26,563 bases of DNA, taken from assembly GCA_016789245.1 (NCBI GenBank), contig JAEURM010000003.1, forward strand, positions 1 through 26,563, given 5' to 3'. The notes beneath the pieces were generated by a model that was not told where the DNA came from, did not search any database, and saw nothing but the letters and a program-made list of their open reading frames with translations. Below, piece after piece: positions 1-7,025 of this stretch. This DNA comes from Anaerolineales bacterium (GTDB lineage Bacteria > Chloroflexota > Anaerolineae > Anaerolineales > UBA6663). The position numbers and the translations under genes are program-made. How positions within the stretch are numbered: the stretch's first letter is position 1; each line of letters begins with the position of its first letter.

Positions 1-303
1 ATCCGCTTGTGGGTTATCTTGTTCTTCTAAAAGCTTGGCCGCTAGTTCACCATTGCTCCCGTACAACACCGTCACTTCAATGCCCGGATTGGCTTGCTCA
101 AACGCTTCTAACACTGGCTTAAACAGTGATTCTGCGCGGGAGGTGTAAATCACCAAATCACCCTCCAAAGCGCCGCTCGGCTCAGATTCTGGCTCCGGGT
201 CTGGTGGGGCGGTAGGCGCGGGAGTAGTGGCCGGCGCACATGCTGAAACGAACAGAGCCAATATAGCCCAGCCCGTTATCAATTTAGAAATTGAGTTACG
301 CAT
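1..303 (-). CDS. Iron-type ABC transporter substrate-binding lipoprotein (partial, N-terminal 101 residues)
   Basis: The gene runs off the left edge of the window, so only the N-terminus is visible. It starts at ATG 303, with a good AGAGGAG ribosome site about 8 nt upstream. Residues 1-22 are a lipoprotein signal (hydrophobic [10 protein letters not shown], then lipobox Ala-Cys22). A Pro/Glu-rich linker of about 25 residues follows, and then a stretch beginning [20 protein letters not shown]. The pattern 'YTSR-E-L--PVL-AFE', followed by [21 protein letters not shown], is typical of bacterial Fe(III)-binding proteins (FbpA/FutA-type, extracellular solute-binding family 1). The inferred role is capture of ferric iron or another small ligand outside the membrane. 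The permease and ATPase genes, if in the same operon, would lie left of the window. Ligand identity is inferred from the N-terminus only. Confidence 0.8.
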   Translation of the reverse strand, partial: MRNSISKLITGWAILALFVSACAPATTPAPTAPPDPEPESEPSGALEGDLVIYTSRAESLFKPVLEAFEQANPGIEVTVLYGSNGELAAKLLEEQDNPQAD

Positions 304-536
304 TTCAGTTAATCTCCTCTACAAACACAAATGCAAATCACTTGCAACTGGGTCTATTTTGGCGAAATACGTCGCAAAGTCAATTCCTTTGGGTCAACAG
401 CTCATAGGCTACAGCGCAATGGCAAAGTTAACCTGAGTAAATTTTGATTGAATGGGAATAGGTTACCCGCCCTCGTGAGCTTGTGAAACTCATGCGGCAT
501 AAAATATTTACAACCCACGCAGGGTGATATTTGTGC

Positions 537-1328
537 CTAAGGCGTAAGGGCGCGCTTCTCTACCAACTCGGCGCGGATAAGCAGGCGGTTGGCATAAGTC
601 CGGTCTAAATGGTCAAAATCGGTGCACGTCATCAGCAGAAGCACTTTGCCATCCGGCACATATAACGCTTCCACATCTTCAGGGGCCACCCGCCCCTTCT
701 CACGTACTTCATACACATATTCCACCCCATTGGCCTGATAGGCCACGATGGCTCCTTGTTTGATTTTTTCTAAATCAGCAAACGCGCCGCGCTCCAACGT
801 AGTGAGCGTAATATGGCCCACCAACACCATGGCCCACTTATCTTCTGGATAAGCGCCGGTGGAAGTGAGCCAACCAACTTGCGCACCAAGCCGGTCTAAA
901 TCCCATAAGCGCTCGCGAATAGGCACAACTGTGATGGGCTGATCTAAATTAAGCGAAGGAATTTGTAAACGGGCCGGCTTAGTAACCGGTGGCGGCTCAT
1001 TAGCCACAACAGCGGAGGCAAGGTTGAGTGTAGCTGTGGGCAGGAGCGGCGCAACCGTTGGTGTAAAGGCGGGAATAAGTGTGGGTGGTGCGCCCACAAA
1101 TGGCTCAAAGGTGGCAGGTGGGGTAGCTGGCGGTGCGGCGGGCACAAAACTTGGCATAGAGGCCACACAGCCACTGCCGCCAATCAACAAGAACACCCAA
1201 CCCACCAAACTTAGCAAAGTTTGGCCACCACGCCGTTGAGCATGAAGCGCCCACCCCAACACCAGCAAACCTAGGCCAGCCCCAGTAACGGCCATCACCA
1301 AACCCCAGTGGATATTCTCGATGTTCAC
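537..1328 (-). CDS. Sortase (transpeptidase) with N-terminal membrane segments
   Basis: A sortase cleaves a C-terminal LPxTG-like signal and links the protein to the cell surface. The open frame extends up to a GTG at 1421, which would overlap the upstream gene by 28 nt without a ribosome site. I prefer the GTG at 1328, preceded by GGTGGAG. In the numbering of the long frame, residues 38-60 and 68-86 are hydrophobic membrane segments. A Pro/Thr-rich linker (about 90-145) follows, then the sortase barrel from about 150. The catalytic triad is visible: His203 in LVGHI, Cys266 in LLMTCTDFD and Arg279 in ANRLLIRAEL. The gene lies directly downstream of an LPETG protein, its likely substrate. The exact sortase class (D, E or F-like) cannot be fixed by eye. 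Confidence 0.9.
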   Translation of the reverse strand: MNIENIHWGLVMAVTGAGLGLLVLGWALHAQRRGGQTLLSLVGWVFLLIGGSGCVASMPSFVPAAPPATPPATFEPFVGAPPTLIPAFTPTVAPLLPTATLNLASAVVANEPPPVTKPARLQIPSLNLDQPITVVPIRERLWDLDRLGAQVGWLTSTGAYPEDKWAMVLVGHITLTTLERGAFADLEKIKQGAIVAYQANGVEYVYEVREKGRVAPEDVEALYVPDGKVLLLMTCTDFDHLDRTYANRLLIRAELVEKRALTP

Positions 1329-1393
1329 ATCTCCACCACAAAACAAACGAATGGCTGACCGCCATTCGTTTGTGATGAAACCCAAAACTGGAA

Positions 1394-2035
1394 TTACCGA
1401 CTCATGCGGCGCTTGGCCCACAGCATACCGGCCAAGGGCAAGAACATGAGGCCCACGGCCAATAAGGTAAGGGCTAAAGAGGGCATGGGCGTTTGGCCGG
1501 TTTCTGGCAGTACGCCCGGCACCGTTTGCAGGGTGGCCATATTAGAGCTGGTGAGTGGCACGCCATTGGTAGATAGCACCGCCGTGTTGTTAATTACGGC
1601 AGGCGGATTAACCAAGCTATTCAACCGCGCCGTAATCGTCAGGGTCACCGTCACTTGTGGGTTAATCGTCCCAATCGTAAAAAACACATCTTGCCGCAGA
1701 ACGCTGAACGTGCCCTGCGTTGTAGTGGCGCTCACAAACGTTAGCTCTGGCACGAGCACATCCAAAATGGTCACATTCGGCGCTTCCACAAAACTGGGGT
1801 TGCGCACAATGATGGTGTACGTCACCGAATCACCTATGTTAGCCACAGCCGGGCTAACGCTTTTAGTAAATTCCAAGCTTGGGAAAGTGGGTGGAATGCC
1901 CGGATTGGGTGTAGATACCACGGGCGGAACCGTGGGGGTGGATGTGAAGCCGGCTAGCACCGCGGGTGGCCGCACCGCTAAAGCCGTCAACAACACCAAC
2001 GGCAGAATCAAAGAGAGAACTCGCAAATGACGCAT
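1394..2035 (-). CDS. Small secreted DUF11-type protein with C-terminal LPETG sorting signal
   Basis: This 213-residue surface protein has a cleavable signal peptide (about residues 1-28, ending VLAG), a short Pro/Thr linker and one DUF11-like beta-sandwich repeat. The repeat covers about residues 53-170, with the characteristic KSVSPAVANIGDSVTYTI and VTILDVLVPELTF. The C-terminus is a textbook sorting signal: LPETG at 176-180, a hydrophobic helix, and the tail AKRRMSR. A strong GGAGGAGG ribosome site (2041-2050 region) precedes ATG 2035. The gene starts 16 nt after the C25 peptidase stop and just precedes the sortase, so the three genes look like one operon. The protein is probably a wall- or envelope-anchored structural or adhesive element. 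Its specific partner is unknown. Confidence 0.9.
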   Translation of the reverse strand: MRHLRVLSLILPLVLLTALAVRPPAVLAGFTSTPTVPPVVSTPNPGIPPTFPSLEFTKSVSPAVANIGDSVTYTIIVRNPSFVEAPNVTILDVLVPELTFVSATTTQGTFSVLRQDVFFTIGTINPQVTVTLTITARLNSLVNPPAVINNTAVLSTNGVPLTSSNMATLQTVPGVLPETGQTPMPSLALTLLAVGLMFLPLAGMLWAKRRMSR

Positions 2036-2051
2036 ATGAAGGCCTCCTCCG

Positions 2052-4961
2052 TTAGCGCATGACCAACGGCAAGAAAAGTTTATTGGGCAAATCCGGCGCT
2101 AACCGAATGCGCGTGGCCGGGTCTCCCAGCAAAGTAAACGTATCCAACAGATCAACAGCCCATGGGGCCTGTGTGCTTAATTCTAACTTACCGGCCTGCG
2201 TGCCTTGCCCAAGCGTAACATAGCCTAACGGATGATTCTCCACATAAACTTGACGCAGAAAACCATCTGATAACTCATCGTGGCCGGAGGCCAAGCCAAG
2301 GCTGGTGCTTCCCCACACCGCCACCGCCCCGCCCCCGCTCCGGCGTACAAGGCTCTCATCCAACACGGAAACGTTGGAGGTGTGAAAAGCGCCTGTAAAA
2401 CACGTTAACTCCAACAGCACCGGTAGGCGTAAACCGTTGCTCAGCGTGGGTACATCATCCAAATGAAAAACCCGCTCCACCGCCCATTGATGAATAGACG
2501 AGTGACCCTGATAGGCTATCACACTTGCACCCGCATTCCAACGGTTAATTACGCTGGGATAGATAGAGTTTGAACCGCCGGTAACTATTAACGTTTGGGT
2601 GATGTACGGCGCAGGAATAAGATTGGCCTGCCCTTGAATTTTCGCCGGAAAATCACCCGCCGCATCCGCATTATCCGCCACAAAGGCGACGTGGGCGTTC
2701 CAAGTGCCAGAGGCAGGCGTAGTTTCATAGCTCACAATTTTGTTTACGGCGGTTTGCGCTTCGGCCAGAGAATTCACTGGCAGGCGGCCCAACATCAAAT
2801 CTGGGAATCGGTCAGTTGGGCCATCCATCGTCACGTATCGGTTATCAGCGGCGGTTTCGCCGGCAAACGGGTCCACTTGTTCCAAGTACGCGGGAATGTA
2901 CGTGCTGAAAGAATCGGCTTTGTGGCGCTTGGGGTCTGAAGTAGCATCGCCCACCAACAGCACGTATTCGGGGCGCGGCGTCCACGTATCATACGCCGTT
3001 TGGATGTACGCCCGAATGGCTTCCGGTGTGGGGCGGCCATCAAACGCATCGTAAATGGCCTGAACATTTTGCACCGTCACCGTTAGCCCTTGGCTCTGCC
3101 GTAAGTTGATGAGGGGCGTGAGGGCGGAACTAAACGCACTCGGCGTGATGAGGATGTATTTACCCTGCGCCGCAGAAAGGGCTAGCGGCATACGCACGGC
3201 CGCCGGTGAAAGGATGCTGTTTTCAGCCGTAACAAAATAACGTGTAGATTCTTGCCCCGTATCCGCAAAAGTTACGCCGGTGCCACTCACGCTGATAGCG
3301 CTCAAGCGCACGGGCTGATGGGTTTGCGTCACATCATACGCGCGTAGGCCCGCCGTATCACTCAAGTACAGTTGAGAGGCGCGGGAGGTGGGCTTCATGA
3401 TAATGGGCAGATACAGCTTGAATGTACCACCCGCAGGCGGCGGTGGCGCAGAACCACCCACTTGGCTGTAATTGGCCACGTTGGCAAAGATGGCGCTGAT
3501 GCCATTAGCCGCCGCGCCGCGCACGTAGTTTATGCGGAAGGCGTCTAGCCACACACCATCAATGCTCACGCCGCTAATGCCGGGCAAGCTCAACGCCAGT
3601 GTATTACTGGTTTGCAAAACACCCGCCGGAATGGTGAGCGTGGCCGTGTACGCCGATTTACCGTCAAAATCCACTGCTGAGGCAATAGGAACACCATTGA
3701 GTGAAACGGCCACGCGATGATCTGGATTTGGCCCTAAGCTAGTTTGGCCAATGAACCACAGCGTGAGCGTGGCGCTGGTGGAGGCGGGCGGGTAATTAAG
3801 CGTGAACGGAAAAGTAGCGGCAGGATTGCCCGGCCGCGTAAATTCATGCCATACCCATCGGTCACCATCGCGGCCAAACGGTAAAACGCCGCAGTAGCAA
3901 TCCGGCGTATAAATGGCGTTGGTTTCAAAAACTTCCGTGTGCCAAACGTTGCCCACCGGTAAACCGCCCGGCGCCGAGCCGCGCGTGTTCATGCGCGAAC
4001 CAGCGGTGTTGCTGGCTTCTAAAATATACACATCGCGCTCGGTGTAGCGGTTGAAGCGCGGCTCCGCAAAAAACAAAAACCGTTCGCCGGTTTCAAAACT
4101 TGCGTCAGCATCACCTTCCCATTCCAAGGCTACTTCTGTGCCGCCGCGCCACAGCCGCAGGTTGGCCGGGTTTACGCCAGCCAGTGAAAAGCCCGCCGCT
4201 GTGAGTGCTTGCGGCGTAATGGCCGTGAGGCCGGTTTGCGCCACTTCTATAAACACGCGCGGAAGTGGAGCGGCCTGCGGCGCATCTATGTTTGGCGCAC
4301 GCATGGCGGCTACATCCGCTGGATTTTCCACGGCTAAGCGCACTGAATCTAATATGGCATTATCTTCAACCATTACTTGCCCGGCGGCAGGCACTTCTAA
4401 AGCATTGAACGTGACGCGCACTTTGACGGAACGCGTGAACTGCCACTGCCCCTGCGCCAAACGTACTGGGTAAAACGTGAGCCGCACTAACCGCACGCCG
4501 CGCATCACGCCGGCATCTTCCAACTCCACCACGTTCACAGCAAACGCGGGGCGTTCAATGGCGGGTACAGCCTCAAACAAACTTTGGCCAGGCAGGCCAG
4601 CCGTGTTGCGCTCCACGCCGGTTGGGCGCGGATTGAAAGCCACCGCGCCGGGCCACGCAAACGCGGCGGAATCTGCTTCTACAATTTCTAAAACGGGCTG
4701 AGCGCCGGGCGGCACGGCGATGAGTTTTGAATCCACGGGAACGCGCGGCAAACCGGGCGCGGCTAGCGTGGTAAAGCCCGGCAGGTTCACGGTCACTTCA
4801 CCGGCTTCTGTTATTTCAAATTGCGGAAGGGTAGCTTGCCAGCTAACTTCAACGGAGTTTGAAGCTGAGATTGGGGCGGCCACTACGGGTGTGGCCAGCG
4901 GGGAAAAGGCCAGTGAGGCAATAAGCCACAGCCCAACAGCATAGTGCAGAAATTTCTTCAT
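2052..4961 (-). CDS. Secreted C25-family (gingipain-type) cysteine peptidase
   Basis: This 969-residue exported protein has a signal peptide (about 1-29, cut near VVAAP). An N-terminal beta-rich region (about 35-240) resembles the propeptide of C25 peptidases. A second beta region (about 330-480) follows, then a Gly/Pro linker (503-513) and the Peptidase_C25 domain (about 600-950). Two blocks fit the catalytic dyad: His820 in YQGHSSIHQW and Cys854 in ELTCFTGAF. LVGDATSDP (669-677) and LGRLPV (724-729) are also family-like. No LPxTG is present. Instead it ends in KLFLPLVMR, and a near copy, KLYLPIIMK, sits at 515-523. There is no Shine-Dalgarno sequence; a TAGCAT box lies 7 nt before ATG 4961. 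It leads an operon with an LPETG protein and a sortase, which suggests work at the cell surface. Confidence 0.9.
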   Translation of the reverse strand: MKKFLHYAVGLWLIASLAFSPLATPVVAAPISASNSVEVSWQATLPQFEITEAGEVTVNLPGFTTLAAPGLPRVPVDSKLIAVPPGAQPVLEIVEADSAAFAWPGAVAFNPRPTGVERNTAGLPGQSLFEAVPAIERPAFAVNVVELEDAGVMRGVRLVRLTFYPVRLAQGQWQFTRSVKVRVTFNALEVPAAGQVMVEDNAILDSVRLAVENPADVAAMRAPNIDAPQAAPLPRVFIEVAQTGLTAITPQALTAAGFSLAGVNPANLRLWRGGTEVALEWEGDADASFETGERFLFFAEPRFNRYTERDVYILEASNTAGSRMNTRGSAPGGLPVGNVWHTEVFETNAIYTPDCYCGVLPFGRDGDRWVWHEFTRPGNPAATFPFTLNYPPASTSATLTLWFIGQTSLGPNPDHRVAVSLNGVPIASAVDFDGKSAYTATLTIPAGVLQTSNTLALSLPGISGVSIDGVWLDAFRINYVRGAAANGISAIFANVANYSQVGGSAPPPPAGGTFKLYLPIIMKPTSRASQLYLSDTAGLRAYDVTQTHQPVRLSAISVSGTGVTFADTGQESTRYFVTAENSILSPAAVRMPLALSAAQGKYILITPSAFSSALTPLINLRQSQGLTVTVQNVQAIYDAFDGRPTPEAIRAYIQTAYDTWTPRPEYVLLVGDATSDPKRHKADSFSTYIPAYLEQVDPFAGETAADNRYVTMDGPTDRFPDLMLGRLPVNSLAEAQTAVNKIVSYETTPASGTWNAHVAFVADNADAAGDFPAKIQGQANLIPAPYITQTLIVTGGSNSIYPSVINRWNAGASVIAYQGHSSIHQWAVERVFHLDDVPTLSNGLRLPVLLELTCFTGAFHTSNVSVLDESLVRRSGGGAVAVWGSTSLGLASGHDELSDGFLRQVYVENHPLGYVTLGQGTQAGKLELSTQAPWAVDLLDTFTLLGDPATRIRLAPDLPNKLFLPLVMR

Positions 4962-5014
4962 CGGCTTAATGCTATCAGCTTACCCCAAGTGAATAAAGAG
5001 TTCGTCAAAGCTGG

Positions 5015-6055
5015 CTAAGCGCGCCGGAGGGCGAAGACGGTTTGCGCGGTGCCTACTTCTAAACCGCGCCAGTTGGTTTGCGGTTGTGGCAAGCTAAGGC
5101 CGAACGGCGCTAAATGCTCCATCACACTTTCTGGCAGAGCGCCCAACTGACGAAGCGCTTCTAACGTGATGAGGGGCGTGGCGCGCGCGGCGCCATCCAA
5201 CACTTTGAACACCAGACCAAGGGCAGGCGAGCCAGCGCCTAACACGCCCGGTGCAAGGGCCACGCCGGTGTAACCCTCTGCGCCGCGTTTGATGACGAGT
5301 GCGCCCGGCATGGCCCGCATCAACTCCGTATCAAAACCACCCACACCTTGCACCATCTCCGGCTCACTGTTCATAGCATGGAAGATGGTACGTAAGGCCC
5401 GCTCCCGCGCGAGTGGCAGGCCAACGGGGTTAGCCAGCCGCGCAAACGCAGTGGCGGCGTTCACCAGCGGCACGGCAAAATTGGGCGCACTGCAACCATC
5501 AATGCCCAGTTGTACCTCGCTGGGCGTCACATCACACAATTCCGCAAAATCACGCCAGATAGTTTGTTGGAGGGGATGCTCAAAGGAAAGATAACTTTCC
5601 AGCGGCCAGCGGCGATGCTTGGCTTGCGCCAACATGCCGGTGTGTTTGCCAGAGCAGTTGTTATAGAGCGGCGTGGGCTGGGCGTGCGCGCGCGTCAGGC
5701 GGGCGTGCTCTTCGGCATCATCCGGCCAGTGCGCGCCACAGCCCAAGTCATTTTCCGTCAGGCCAGTTTTGGCCTGCATGCCGCGCACCGCTTCCAAGTG
5801 AATGGCCGCGCCTACGTGCGAAGCACACGCTATTGAAATTTCACGCGGCGTAAAACCATACGCGTCTGCCGCGCCTGATTCAATCAGCGAGAGCGCCTGA
5901 AACGGTTTGGCTGAGGAACGCAGAAAAACCACGGCCTGCGGGTCACCCACAGAGGCTAACAAACGCCCTTCAGCATCAGCCACGGCCAATGCCCCAAAGT
6001 GGCGTGATTCCACCATTCCGCCACGCGTTAATTCTAAGAGGGGTTCAAAAGTCAT
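5015..6055 (-). CDS. Asparaginase, Rhizobium etli type (Asparaginase_II family)
   Basis: The protein has about 346 residues from ATG 6055; a TTG two codons earlier is less likely. It belongs to the PF06089-type asparaginases, which hydrolyse L-asparagine to aspartate and ammonia and are unrelated to the E. coli AnsA/AnsB fold. Family blocks are present: RSSAKPFQ (the Ser-x-x-Lys pair), NNCSGKHTGML (Cys and Lys of the metal/active site) and GIDGCSAP (second cysteine). The pattern matches the residues described for the R. etli enzyme. Length is normal for the family and there is no signal peptide, so it should be cytosolic. A TACATT box 6 nt before the ATG and the absence of a ribosome site suggest a leaderless transcript. 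It is separated from the MBL-fold gene upstream by 49 nt, and the substrate assignment is by family only. Confidence 0.88.
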   Translation of the reverse strand: MTFEPLLELTRGGMVESRHFGALAVADAEGRLLASVGDPQAVVFLRSSAKPFQALSLIESGAADAYGFTPREISIACASHVGAAIHLEAVRGMQAKTGLTENDLGCGAHWPDDAEEHARLTRAHAQPTPLYNNCSGKHTGMLAQAKHRRWPLESYLSFEHPLQQTIWRDFAELCDVTPSEVQLGIDGCSAPNFAVPLVNAATAFARLANPVGLPLARERALRTIFHAMNSEPEMVQGVGGFDTELMRAMPGALVIKRGAEGYTGVALAPGVLGAGSPALGLVFKVLDGAARATPLITLEALRQLGALPESVMEHLAPFGLSLPQPQTNWRGLEVGTAQTVFALRRA

Positions 6056-6104
6056 AACCAAAATGTAGTGGCGGTTCCGTAGAGATACGCCGTTGGCGCG
6101 TCTT

Positions 6105-6950
6105 TTACCGCCCGCCCGTCAGCGCGAGGCGGTCATAAATGTGCTCTAAGCCAGCGCGCAGGCGGCGAGCGTATAGCACCCGGTTCTCCGGCGTGGTGGT
6201 GTATTTGCCCAGCAGTTCGCGGGCAACACCTTCAAGCTCAGAGCGGGAGCGGCGGGAGCGCATGAGCGTGGTTACTTTGCGCTCGGCCAGCTTGAGAAAA
6301 TCTTCCAGCGCTTTCACGGATTCTTTCGTGGTGGCCGGGCCGCGTCCGGGCACAATGGTTTTGGCTGGGAAAGTTTTCTTGCGCAGTTCGGCCAATGCTT
6401 TGAACCAGTTGGCTAAATCGGCATCGTGCAACATCGGCGGAATCTTGTGCGTCACGCTATCGCCCGTAAACACCACGCCCGCGCTCGGAATTTCCACCCA
6501 CAACGCACCGGGCGCGGAGCCGGGCCGATGCACTAAATGCAATTCCCGGGAACCAATATTCAACGTCATGCGGTCAGCAAACGTAATCGTGGGCGCCGTT
6601 ACGCGCAAGCCTTGCACATCATCCACGCCCTCGCTATCCGCGCCCACATCGGGCGGGGAATTTTTGAACCACTCCGGTTGCAAGCGCAGGCGCTCTTGGG
6701 TGTGAATGTGCGCAATCACCGGCGCTTCAAACCACTGGTTGCCCAAAATCCGGTCGCGCTGATGGTCTAAGTTAATCACAAAGCGCACCGGCTTTTGCGC
6801 CTGCTCTTCCACTTGTTGCTTCCATGCGCGGGCATCGGCCGGGTGCGTGGGCGTATCAATGCACACCACGCCCTCCGGCCCAAAAATCGCGCCCACCGTC
6901 ACCCCTCGGAAGTGAGTTTCTATGAAAATGTCTTTGGCAATTTTTTGCAT
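6105..6950 (-). CDS. Metallo-beta-lactamase-fold protein lacking the metal-binding histidines
   Basis: A 281-residue protein with clear MBL-fold architecture: GVVCIDTPTH after the first strands, FVINLDHQRDRILGNQ where TH-x-H-x-DH normally sits, FTGDSV, and VPGRGPAT where PGHG normally sits. Aligned to the family, the three histidines of the first motif become Asp62, Gln64 and Arg67. The fourth (normally in a H-TPG segment) becomes Ser145 in HRPGSAPGAL, and the last becomes Arg203. Only the aspartates D66 and D164 remain. The fold looks intact and the reading frame is undisturbed, so this is probably a non-canonical or non-hydrolytic family member rather than a decayed gene. The C-terminal 70 residues are helical and basic. 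Function is unknown. No clear ribosome site is seen before ATG 6950. Confidence 0.85.
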   Translation of the reverse strand: MQKIAKDIFIETHFRGVTVGAIFGPEGVVCIDTPTHPADARAWKQQVEEQAQKPVRFVINLDHQRDRILGNQWFEAPVIAHIHTQERLRLQPEWFKNSPPDVGADSEGVDDVQGLRVTAPTITFADRMTLNIGSRELHLVHRPGSAPGALWVEIPSAGVVFTGDSVTHKIPPMLHDADLANWFKALAELRKKTFPAKTIVPGRGPATTKESVKALEDFLKLAERKVTTLMRSRRSRSELEGVARELLGKYTTTPENRVLYARRLRAGLEHIYDRLALTGGR

Positions 6951-6988
6951 GAGTCTAAAAAACAGATGGAGTTGGGAATAGTTTTCAG

Positions 6989-7015
6989 ACCCTAAGGTCT
7001 TAAAGACCGTAAGGG
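6989..7015. terminator. Palindrome / probable terminator between kinase and MBL genes
   Basis: Nested complementary arms ACCCT and GGTCTT pair with AAGACC and AGGGT around a tiny loop, followed on the plus side by a T-rich run (TTTGATTTTT). It sits 11 nt downstream of the histidine kinase stop (minus) and before the MBL gene. It shares ACCCTAAGG with the longer palindrome at 15384-15422, so it may be a member of a dispersed repeat that doubles as a terminator. Confidence 0.55.
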
Positions 7016-7025
7016 TTTGATTTTT

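Noticed and set aside
227..436. Open frame of 69 codons on the plus strand
   Set aside because: It overlaps the solute-binding protein signal sequence and its upstream control region, has no domain and no ribosome site.
304..530. Promoter for the solute-binding protein (TTGACT at 378-383 or TTGACC at 392-397, minus strand)
   Set aside because: Good -35-like hexamers exist, but no acceptable -10 box lies at a proper distance, so I did not list it as a feature.
1160..1180. Possible lipobox (GGSGC) in the second hydrophobic segment of the sortase
   Set aside because: The -3 position is Gly rather than an aliphatic residue, and a preceding membrane segment makes a lipoprotein signal unlikely.
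1404..2030. Open frame of 208 codons on the plus strand
   Set aside because: It lies wholly antisense to the LPETG protein gene, which has a signal peptide, sorting signal and strong ribosome site. The antisense peptide has no recognisable domain.
2055..2081. C-terminus of the C25 peptidase considered as a type IX secretion signal
   Set aside because: The type IX C-terminal domain is a beta-sandwich of roughly 70-100 residues with other motifs. Here the catalytic domain runs almost to the end and only a nine-residue motif follows.
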